A stretch of DNA of 64,000 nucleotides from Macrolepiota albuminosa (taxonomy: Eukaryota; Basidiomycota; Agaricomycetes; Agaricales; Agaricaceae). Where the stretch lies: contig JAMWFC010000114.1 of NCBI GenBank assembly GCA_027475525.1, positions 434,001 through 498,000 of the forward strand. Reading direction: 5' to 3'. The notes beneath the pieces were generated by a model. It was not told where the DNA came from. It ran no database searches and saw only the letters and a program-made list of their open reading frames with translations. Made by a program: the position numbers and the translations under genes. Shown in pieces: positions 53,836 through 62,685 of the stretch. The first letter of the stretch is position 1. Each line of letters opens with the position of its first letter.

Positions 53836-56114
53836 TCAGACTCCTGAGTCAGAAGAGAGATCTACCTCATATTCTCCAGAGAGGAGCGCCATAAAATCTT
53901 TGTACTCGCGCTCTCGAGAACTTGAGTCGGCCTGCAGATCAGCGCGATCAAAATCGATGATGAAGGGAATCCCTTCATCATTGATGGTCATATTTTCTAA
54001 GCGCAGATCCCGGTGACGGACGCCAGCGTTGTGTATAGATTTCAGTGCATCCAAAAATTCCGCTCTAGGATGTCAACTTATCAGAAAGGTTCTCAAAGCG
54101 ACCCATTGATGATACATTACTTACTTCTCCGACTCCGAGATCGTTGTGGTGAGTCGCATGTTTTTATCAGGAAGTCTACACTCCCAAAGTGATTGACCGG
54201 TATGTTCCATGACGAGAGCCAGGGTTTCGCTTTCGCAATCTTTGAATAGACCGAAGACACGGGGTACCCCTCGAGCGCCGGCAGACATAAGTTGATTATA
54301 AACACGGAATTCATGTTCCAGCCTCTTCCTTGTTACATCGTCAAAGACAAGCTTGACGACAGCTTTCGGAAAAGAGACTGTGTTTCCATCAGAGCTGAGT
54401 AGATCAATCGTAGCTGCGTGTGCATCACCCGTCGCACCATACTGGAGTTCATCAGTGATGGTAATACGAAAATACTCCTTGGGTCCGAAGGTCGAACCGG
54501 GCGGGTGCGGTTCAACGACGCGTAGAAATCCAGATGGTGTTGGAGAATTGTAGGGACCATTTCGGATGTATAACAACATCAGATGGCGATTAACAAGGTT
54601 CTCGTATATAGTCTGGCGGAAGATTTCTTCGTCAGCGCCCTGAAATATTCAAGAAGCACATTACCTTAAAATTACTACCATTCTCCATTCTCCGTGTCTT
54701 CTCCAGAGCAATGCTTGCCCTAGTCCTTGGGCGCTTCATAGGTCCAGGTAGAGAAGTATGCTTGCGCTTCTTCCTATTATTTTTCGAGACAAGTTGGCGA
54801 GTTCGATCACAGGCATCTTCAATAAGGGACATGAAGAGTCCTATGTGAATATGACCGTATCCGGGATCCTCACAACGAGTAACGTCTATTAAATCGGAGA
54901 CAAAGAGGGTTTGAGTTGAACGATGGCGAAAAGCAATTCGCTCGAAAGTTCCGCACTGCAACACGATAAAGGACGAATCTCTTTCAACTGCTCGTGTCCA
55001 TGCCTTCGGATATACGATAAACATGAGTGTATGGTCAAGCAATGAGGAAAATTCCTACATGTTGAAGCATAGAGATAGAGACTTGGCTATCATCGCTATC
55101 TTGTTGTTTCCTGAATGGTAGAGTGACCTGGGGCCAGTCGTTGTCAAATGCCTTCATTGCAGGCAATGTAGATGTTTTCGTCTGTATTTTTGGTTGCGTT
55201 GTTCTTGGCCTGGTAATGACATTTCTAACTCGGGCGCTTCGTCGAACAGGTCGTGAGATAGAGGGCAGTGAACTTTCAGATGTCCGTGACTTATTTAGCC
55301 AAGCAGACAATGTAGGACCCCAGGCAGTGATGATCGCATCCGGAGATGGAGGAAGTTCATCATTATCAGTCCTGTATTGTGAAAGAATTGTCAGAGGAAT
55401 ATTCTCTGGAAAGGTGTCCAATGTCACAAGATGGTCTACATGTCTAAGTGCATTTTCAGCCTCAGTGCAGGCGAAGAAAAATTGCCAGACTGCCAGGAAC
55501 GGGAACCTCTCTCTGGCCTGTCGTATGAGCGTTCGTTTCGCGTCGCTCATCGCATCCCATGCGTCCTCATCGACCATATAAGCAGCTCTGCTAGTGTCTA
55601 GTTCATAAGGCTCTAAGAACCGCGGAACGCAGTCATATAGGCTGTAGTACTTGTGTCTCCTGGAAGGGATCTTCACGATGAAGTCTATGGCCGTAGACCA
55701 CGAAGAAGCAGTCGGATGGAGCGAGAGCATGGACGCGAGTTTTGCGGCAAAGAGTGACACAGATGCCTGATACCAACGGCCAATGGCTTGTGCGTCACCT
55801 GCTGGCGCGGAATCGAGGTATATGGCATATCTTCTCGAAGTGGGGAATCCTTCCTCTACAGAAGGCAATCCAATGTCATCTGCAATAGCAGATTCCAGGG
55901 CATCATCAACAACTTTTGATAAATCAGAGAGAAGGGAAGGGGCGGAGGCGACCTTTTTCAAAGACAACCGTTTGTCAAGGTGCTTATCATAGAAAGTCAG
56001 AGGAGACGTCAAGGCAGGACAAAGAGATTCCGGATCCACTTCAGGTTTCCGAGGATTGAAGTCTAAAACAGATCGAAATACTTCTTTGAGACGCTCTGGG
56101 GAGTTTCGCGACAT
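53836..56114 (-). CDS. Gene B, copy 3: nuclease-dead REase-like domain plus intact kinase domain
   Basis: Exons 56114-55059, 55003-54665, 54639-54125 and 54064-53836, all joined in phase. Upstream in-frame ATGs reach 56195, but conservation with copies 1-2 starts at MSRNSPERL. FYDKHLDKRLSLKKV matches the pair signature. The nuclease position reads LAVWQFFFAC (Q211, F213). AWTRAVERDSSFIVLQCG follows, then the basic linker NNRKKRKH and MKRPRTR, probably a nuclear signal. The kinase is complete: GATGDAHAATI, lysine in AVVKLVF, Glu in HEFRVY, HRDLRLEN, IIDFDRADL. The kinase ends soon after, lacking a full C-lobe, as in the other B copies. It is convergent with gene A copy 3, the stops 185 bp apart. 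Confidence 0.85.
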
Positions 56115-56773
56115 AAAAAGGGACAAGTCGCGTTCAACAAAGTTGTTGGTTTTTATTTTCCTAATCAGGAGAATCGGATCAATCCACCGGCTCAACTACC
56201 CACTAAACCCGCCCTCACGAATTCCATTTCCGCAATTCAGAGTTAGCTGTGGCACAACGTATTGGAATACATACATCGACTTCATCTCACAACCCGTGTC
56301 CCCACTCTGTCGGCCTATCACCGAAGCTTTACGCGAGGAGTCAAACTTAACGATACAGAAAACAAGTAAAACAATTTATGATCAAAGATGACTAGTCAAG
56401 CTACCAAGTCTGATAGGAAATGCAACGCACACTGAAAATGGCGTGCTTAATGTACGACCCTTATCCCCATCTTCAACGGTCCTCAACAACGGAAGTGGTT
56501 CCGTCTTCTATCGCAGATAGCGAGGATGTCGATCCCCCATTTTCATGTCCACAAAAGGTATCTTATCAGTTTTGTGGCGTGAGTTCTGCAAGTCAAGACC
56601 TAACAGGAGACTCGGTCTTGTAACTTCCGTTGATTCACATATATTGACTGTGTAAGCGCCCAAAAATGTAATCCACTGAAAACGAATCACATATCTGCCT
56701 GTCAAATCTTCACGTTGAACCACCTCCGCGCGATAGATAAGAAACGTCCAAACAACTACGTGCAAGGCACCGA

Positions 56774-57093
56774 CTAAACTCTAGCTTGAGTACCTGTATC
56801 CGCGTCTGGAGTCAGCGTGAAACCCTCATAGCCGTCCCGAGCACTCTCTTTGATTAGCTTGGTATACAGTGGGAGGCCGTCGCCAAAGTTGAGCGATTCG
56901 AGGCGCTTCCCCGGTACATTCGCGCCTGTATATCACGACTTTGTGTGTAACCACAAACCTTGTTGAAGATGTCGGTCGCGCGCTGAGTCCAAGCTTCTGA
57001 CGCTTCTGGTGTCGCGACAATGCGTGCGTAGTTGTGCTGATGGAGGTAGGTGATACAGTCGATAATCCAGAGGTTGATCAAGACATGTCGCAA
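56774..57093 (-). pseudogene. C-terminal relic of a flavin monooxygenase (Baeyer-Villiger / FMO type)
   Basis: The minus strand reads IDCITYLHQHNYARIVATPE and EASEAWTQRATDIFNK, then, in another frame after a possible 33-nt intron, ANVPGKRLESLNFGDGLPLY and ESARDGYEGFTLTPDAD, ending at a stop at 56774. This is the end of the monooxygenase family, including G-A-N-V-P-G-K; the preceding W-Y is missing. Nothing of the FAD or NADPH domains is present, so it is a fragment. Confidence 0.7.
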
Positions 57094-57195
57094 GGAGTCG
57101 CGGCCTTACATAGCCTATGGATTACAATCCTCCCTGATCCTTCTCGTAACCAATATACACTGACTCACGTCACTCCGCAACCAATTACTCGGCGT
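57068..57195. repeat. Dispersed repeat, copy 2
   Basis: Nearly the same sequence as 45036-45165, in the same orientation. It overlaps the N-terminal end of the monooxygenase relic, so the repeat boundary may mark where the older gene was cut. Confidence 0.8.
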
Positions 57196-57525
57196 AAAGG
57201 CGAGCGCCGAAGGTGGTGAGCGTTTTCGGAGGCCGTGCGCGAAAGTTCTCTCCGATCTCGTCTGCACCTCTCTTTCCCCTGACTGTGTGCCGATCGCGGC
57301 ACGGTGCCAGGGCCTGGCAGTTGTCGTGGCGTTGTCAGTATGGCACGCAGTCTCAGACATTTCAGGTAGCCTTCTCTTCTGTCTTCCCCCTTCCTTGTCT
57401 GCTGCTGTTAGAAGTCAAAGACCTAGAGCACACGAGTAAGTAATGGGACCTCAGTCTCGTATACTTGACTCAGTTAAGCCTACCTAGAGCACATGAGTAA
57501 GTAATGGGACTAGGTAAGCTATTAG

Positions 57526-58649
57526 TGTTGTGTCTGTTATTTTAAGTATGTAGTTGCTTACCCTCAGTCTCGTATACTTGACTGAGGGTATGTACGACGT
57601 CCAACAGTTCATATATATCTGTAATTATGGTGTATCAGGGTAGCGAGTTAATATCGAGAGAAAGGTATAATGAATCATATTGAAACTAAGTTGTCCCTTG
57701 CCGGTGTGGCAGTGGATTGGAGTAATTGATGGATCGTGGACGAAGTCGAAAGAGTCGGAAGAGAAAGGTAAGAGTAGAAGCCGAATTTGATAAGAAGGTG
57801 GGTGTATGCGATGGGAACGTGAAGTAACGCTCGACGTGACGTCGGGAGAGTTCGTAGGCCAGAAGTTGTCGAGCACAAAGGAAGGTATAAAGTAGCCCAG
57901 TTGTAGCAGACACCAGTAGAGCGAATAACAGTAGTTAGAGACCGCAGAGACCAAGATACCAGTAAGCCAAGAGAACAGAGAAGTCGGAAAGACTGTTCAA
58001 GCGAGAAGCGAGCCGTAACAGACAAGAGTCAAGCCGGAGCAGAAGATCAAGATTCCGAATTGCCGAGAACAGTGCCGAGACAAAGAAGAGTCGGAGCCAA
58101 GCCAGACAGAACCAGAGCCGAATCAGAGGAGGGAAAACACAGAGAAGCCGAGAAGAACCGAGCACGCTGCCGATGACGGCGAACACGCGATGCCTGACGT
58201 CGGATCAGACGTCGACGGAGCCAGAAGTATACCAGACAGAACGAGACACCAAGAGCAAACCAGACGACGACGAGACAGAGTTACGAGAAGCGTGAAACAA
58301 GCAGAGCTTAAGACCAGGAAAGATGGGGTGTAAAAACCTATCCATTCGTATGTTTTCTTCTACTTTTATACGTATTGTACAAGCTCCTGGAATCGACGAT
58401 CTACTCCAGAATCCCCAAACATCGTCGATCTCTCCCCAAATTTAGTTTTCGACCGTCGGTCGGTCTCATAATCCAAACTCTATTTTCACCCCTTCTCCAT
58501 TTGTCCTGCTTACTTCCTATTCTGGTCCTGTCTTTTCCCATCGCACGTCCACGCCAGCGTTTTCTCGCGGGTTCATCTCGTACTTGTAATCTTCGTAGAA
58601 TAACCCAATATACTCGTTCAACCTTCCTCTCGGTCCGATTCTATCAACA
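57526..58649 (-). repeat. Proposed 3' LTR of the gypsy element
   Basis: The limits are TGTTG at 57526 and CAACA at 58645-58649. On the minus strand the LTR start follows a purine-rich tract (AGAGGAGAGGAAGC) just after the integrase stop. A TATA-like CTTTATACC lies at about 57885-57893. ATTAG before 57526 could be the target duplication. Since the 5' LTR is out of the window, the boundaries are predicted, not compared. Confidence 0.55.
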
Positions 58650-58681
58650 GCTTCCTCTCCTCTACCACAGATCGGGGCGAC

Positions 58682-59947
58682 TTAGACGATGACCCCATCG
58701 TCGTCCAACTCCTGCCCAATTTGCTCTAACCAACCAATATTGAGATAAGCCAAAGGAGACGTAGGATCTCCACACAAGTCGTTGATCGTTACGTCCTGTT
58801 TTCTATGCCATAGCGTTCCCTTGTCACTTTCTTCACTCTCGTGCGCTCTTTCCCAAGCTCTTTCGTCACTTCCTTCTACCCTTGTCGTCCACCCCAGGGT
58901 CCTAACCGTCTGAAACTCCTCCCTAAAATAAAAGATTTTTAACCTGCTCGCCGCCACTGACTCCCGTTTCACCGTTCCATCCAGCTCTCTGAGTTGGTAC
59001 GTTGTGTCTTTGAGTTTCCTGTGTACCACGAAAGGTCCGGACCACCGCAACGCGAACTTGTGGCCCTTCTGACCATCTATCCAAGTTTCGTGTACGAGCA
59101 CCCACGTTCCTTCGGTAAAATGTCCGTCCGACATACGCCCCTTAAACTTCTCATAGAACGCGTCAACAGCTCTCCTCCTCTCCTTCTTCTGCTGTTCCAG
59201 CGCTATTACCAGCTTCTCATCTCTCCTCACTAACTGTCTCATTCGAATGGCCAGTAAGTCTTCAGTCGTCCGAATTTGATCCCAATCTAACGCTCCCCAT
59301 GTTATGTCCGTCATATCAAAGGCGAAGAACGGTTGACGACCGTATAACAGAAAGTACGGGGTATGCCCAGTCATTCTCGAAGTCGTTGTTCTCATCGCTA
59401 AGAGTCCCGCCTCCACGAACAACGGCCACTTGTTTGAGTCACGTCCACATGCCCGCAAGATCGAATCACACAACGTTTTGTGACCACGCTCTGCTATGCC
59501 ATTCCCTTCTGGGTGATATGGTGACGAGACGATGACAGTTATCCCGTATTGCTGATAGACGTATTCCGCCGCACCCAAAAATTCCTTCCCTCCGTCCGTA
59601 ATAAAAACTGGAATGTGGCCGAATCGACATATTATATCCTCGTAAATGAACTTTCCCCAGGCCATCGAGTTTGCCTTTCTCGAAGCTCGAGCCTCAGGCC
59701 ATCCTATAGCAGGCTCCATCCCTTGCAGCAAATATTTCTTTCCTCCCACTCCATCACCCATGTGCACTGTATCCAGGCAGAAGTAGCGCAGAATGGACGC
59801 GCTCCACGTTGGTGAAAAGGCCACTTTGGGTCTTGTCCTCGACCTAAGCTGACAAATGTTGCACGAACGCACAAAGTACGCCACGTCGTCGTATAGGTTT
59901 GGCCAGTAGTACCTGTCACGCAGCGTTTTATACGTTGCATCGCGTCC
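58682..59947 (-). CDS. Gypsy integrase region
   Basis: The frame reads GRDATYKTLRDRYYWPNLYD, then CNICQ of the HHCC zinc region. The catalytic core follows: CLDTVHMGD (first Asp), FITDGGKEFLGA (second Asp) and SPYHPEGNGIAERGHKTLCD (Glu). It continues with the C-terminal SH3-like part (WSGPFVVHRKLKDTTYQLRE) and ends at 58682. It is in the same frame as the reverse transcriptase region, separated only by a TGA at 59948-59950 where a tryptophan would fit. Confidence 0.9.
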   Translation of the reverse strand, partial: GRDATYKTLRDRYYWPNLYDDVAYFVRSCNICQLRSRTRPKVAFSPTWSASILRYFCLDTVHMGDGVGGKKYLLQGMEPAIGWPEARASRKANSMAWGKFIYEDIICRFGHIPVFITDGGKEFLGAAEYVYQQYGITVIVSSPYHPEGNGIAERGHKTLCDSILRACGRDSNKWPLFVEAGLLAMRTTTSRMTGHTPYFLLYGRQPFFAFDMTDITWGALDWDQIRTTEDLLAIRMRQLVRRDEKLVIALEQQKKERRRAVDAFYEKFKGRMSDGHFTEGTWVLVHETWIDGQKGHKFALRWSGPFVVHRKLKDTTYQLRELDGTVKRESVAASRLKIFYFREEFQTVRTLGWTTRVEGSDERAWERAHESEESDKGTLWHRKQDVTINDLCGDPTSPLAYLNIGWLEQIGQELDDDGVIV

Positions 59948-62677
59948 TCAATGGCCCGCGTCGTTGTGGGCTTCCGCAACGAGTTCCTTCCGCCTCAATA
60001 CGTTCTCCACCACCAACCTCGGCTGCTTCTCTCTAACCGGAACAAGCCATAGCTTTTTCTCGTGCAAAAAGTACCTCTTCGCGTTCTTGACGAACCGCCG
60101 CCGATCCTCCTCCGTTTCATATTCTTCCGGAATAAGAAAGGTTTCCAAGTAGTTTCTGATGTTCGTCCAAATACCTTCCTTCTCGACGTCCTTCACGCCA
60201 AATTTATGCTTGCCGCAAGTTACTTCTTCTCCCTCATCTTCCGCTCCCACTCTCCATCCGTAGCGAGTAATCTCTAACTCTACTTCTTCCTCTCCGAACA
60301 TGACTTTTACCAGTTCTTCTTTTTTCTCATACCTCTCACCAAAGCCTCTCCCGATAAAAACGTACGATCCCTCTGAGCTAAGTGCGGTACGTGGCGTTTC
60401 CAACGTTCCAGATCCGAAACGCGACAGTCCAAAGATTGGCATGAACAACGCTGTCGTACTGGTCATATAACTCGCGTACGGGGTCCCCGGTGTCCGGCGA
60501 ACGTGTTCTAAAAGACCTTTCAATGCAATTTCATTCTTCTTGTTGTCGCTGTCTTCGTCCGCGATCCTTCGAATCAGCATGTTTCCCAACACATTCGGTT
60601 TGATCCCTTCGCTCACTCCCACGAACTTATCCAAAAAGTCCTCTGCGTCTGAATCCTCCGAGTCCTCTGCCTCTCTCCTCCGTCGTGACAATCCATCTGG
60701 CCCTTGATGTGATTGAGCCGGAACATGATTCAGCGAAAAATCGAACAACGAGATATAGAGAATCCAACGGGTCATTGGCGCGTTCGGCAGATCGGGATTG
60801 TGAATCATCTCTACCAGAAACTTTGCATTGACGTCCACTCGAAAGAATATTCCCCAAATTCTATGCCTCAACGCTTTCAACGCTCGAAACAATCCGTACA
60901 GCTCGCACTTCGGCTGGGAATACCTCGATTCCGTATCGTTGAACGTACACGATCCAAACAATGCCGGCTTCTTTTCCTTCCCTCTAAACTGTTGCAAGAT
61001 CCAACCCGCTCCATTCTTGCAAGAATCCACTCCCACCACTACCAGTCCATGTAAGTCTCCTTTCATACCGGAATCGATTCTCGAGTGCTTCCTTGCATCC
61101 TCGTATTCAATCACGATTAGAACGGGAGCGGTTGTGATTAGAACTTTAATCTTCTCCATTGCCTCTACTTCTTCGTCACCAAAGTAGAACTCCTTGTCCG
61201 TCCCTCTAGTAAGCATTGTTAAAGGTTTTGCGACCAATGAGAAGTTCTTGATCCATCTCCTTCCTACTCCCGCCGTCCCCAAGAACGACCTTACGTCTGA
61301 TACGTCCAACGGAATGCCCCACTTGTCGATTCGTGTTACCAACCCCCTCTCCAAGTGCCACCCGTCCATCGATACTACCGTTCCGACGATGCTTAGCATT
61401 GGCGTCGCCAGAATCAGTTTATTCCCAGACGCCGTGATTCCCGCTGCGATGAATCTCGCGAAGAATCGATCGAGAATCGTCGCGTATTCATATATTGTCC
61501 TTCTAATTCCCGGAGCTACTTCTTCCCCACCATACCACGACTTCGGCCCCATTATTCCTACGTCGTCAACAAACCCGTTTCCATTTGGCGGACGAGCTTC
61601 CTTTTCTTCTTTAATCGTATGATCCACGCATTTCTGGAACTCCGGCAACGAATTCGTCGCTCCTTGCGGCAAAGTTGTACCCCTTCTAGCCCCAAGCATG
61701 CATCCGAATGTGGTCAAGGGCCGAGATATTTTTGCTAACCTTCTTCCGTCGTACCCCGCGAACAGGTCACATAACCCGTAAACCCCCCGTCCCACAAATC
61801 CTTCCGCGAAATCGTCTACCCTCGGTGGTAAAGCTGCGTCTCTCACCGTAACCTTATTCAATTCCTGCACATCCTGAACTATCCTGATTCCGTTTTTCTT
61901 AGCAACTGCGAATATCCTTGACCGGTACGATGCTGTCGACGGTTCGAACTTTCCCGCCTTCTCCTGAGCCATCAACGCCTCTCTGACCTGTTCCTCTATA
62001 GCTTTTGGTATCCGAATAGGCTGTTGCACCCAAGGCGTATGCTCGATTACCGGAATCTCATAATCGTCGAAATAGTCGGACGAAAAGGTTCCTCGTTCTG
62101 AATCGTCAAAGGCCAAGGCCTCCTCCCGTTTCATCAAGACGAAAACCAGCAAGTCTAATTCTCTCGGGTTCAAAAATCCATCCGGCACCTTCTTCAGAAT
62201 ATTCTCCAGTCTGTCCCTTGTCAATTTGGTTGTCGGAACGAAGTCTCGCAACAACGGAGGATCCTTAGGCAAGGGAGGCGGTGTATCGATCAGAACAGGC
62301 CGGAAAACCTGACCCTCTGGATTCGGCATAAAGCTTGGAACTGGCCTAACCTTTCGATCCACCGGCTTGTATTTTGTCCGTCTTTGCAGAACGTTAGCCG
62401 ACAATACCACATTTCCCTCCCTTATCTCATCTACTTCGAAAACTCTTGTCGTCCAAGGCGTCGTTCTGGGTTTAATAGGAGTAGGTGAGGCGAATGCCAC
62501 TCTCCTCAATAAAGCGTCATAACTCTCCGGCGGGTCTCTCTCATTCCATCCCTCCTCTTCCTCTGACTCCCAATCTTCCCGGACCTCTCTCTCTACCTCG
62601 TAACTCCCCATCAAAGCATACAGGCTCCTTCCAAGGCGAGGAATAGATGCAGGCTGGAATCCAGGCCTTGTTCCCAC
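59948..62677 (-). CDS. Gypsy reverse transcriptase and RNase H region
   Basis: RT motifs: RIVQDVQELNKVTVRDAALP, GVYGLCDLFAGYDGRR, LPQGATNSLPEFQKCVDHTI and the active site FVDDVGI (in place of YxDD). Then FLGTAGVGRRWIKNFSLVAK, the RNase H core (VVVGVDSCKNGAGWILQQ, Glu in KCELYGLFRALK, VDVNAKFLVEM) and VPAQSHQGPDGLSRR. The frame ends AEAHNDAGH just before the internal TGA. It starts in a different frame from Gag/protease, at 62677. Confidence 0.9.
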   Translation of the reverse strand: MGTRPGFQPASIPRLGRSLYALMGSYEVEREVREDWESEEEEGWNERDPPESYDALLRRVAFASPTPIKPRTTPWTTRVFEVDEIREGNVVLSANVLQRRTKYKPVDRKVRPVPSFMPNPEGQVFRPVLIDTPPPLPKDPPLLRDFVPTTKLTRDRLENILKKVPDGFLNPRELDLLVFVLMKREEALAFDDSERGTFSSDYFDDYEIPVIEHTPWVQQPIRIPKAIEEQVREALMAQEKAGKFEPSTASYRSRIFAVAKKNGIRIVQDVQELNKVTVRDAALPPRVDDFAEGFVGRGVYGLCDLFAGYDGRRLAKISRPLTTFGCMLGARRGTTLPQGATNSLPEFQKCVDHTIKEEKEARPPNGNGFVDDVGIMGPKSWYGGEEVAPGIRRTIYEYATILDRFFARFIAAGITASGNKLILATPMLSIVGTVVSMDGWHLERGLVTRIDKWGIPLDVSDVRSFLGTAGVGRRWIKNFSLVAKPLTMLTRGTDKEFYFGDEEVEAMEKIKVLITTAPVLIVIEYEDARKHSRIDSGMKGDLHGLVVVGVDSCKNGAGWILQQFRGKEKKPALFGSCTFNDTESRYSQPKCELYGLFRALKALRHRIWGIFFRVDVNAKFLVEMIHNPDLPNAPMTRWILYISLFDFSLNHVPAQSHQGPDGLSRRRREAEDSEDSDAEDFLDKFVGVSEGIKPNVLGNMLIRRIADEDSDNKKNEIALKGLLEHVRRTPGTPYASYMTSTTALFMPIFGLSRFGSGTLETPRTALSSEGSYVFIGRGFGERYEKKEELVKVMFGEEEVELEITRYGWRVGAEDEGEEVTCGKHKFGVKDVEKEGIWTNIRNYLETFLIPEEYETEEDRRRFVKNAKRYFLHEKKLWLVPVREKQPRLVVENVLRRKELVAEAHNDAGH

Positions 62678-62685
62678 ATCCTCCT

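Noticed and set aside
51124..56114. Genes A and B as one gene, or ordinary signalling kinases
   Set aside because: They face each other here and each has its own start, full domain set and stop; A lacks every catalytic kinase residue and both have a nuclease-like N-terminal domain.
57421..57510. Possible further 77-bp pair (ACCTAGAGCACACGAG... repeated)
   Set aside because: The spacing is 61 bp and the copies differ; it is a local duplication beside the LTR.
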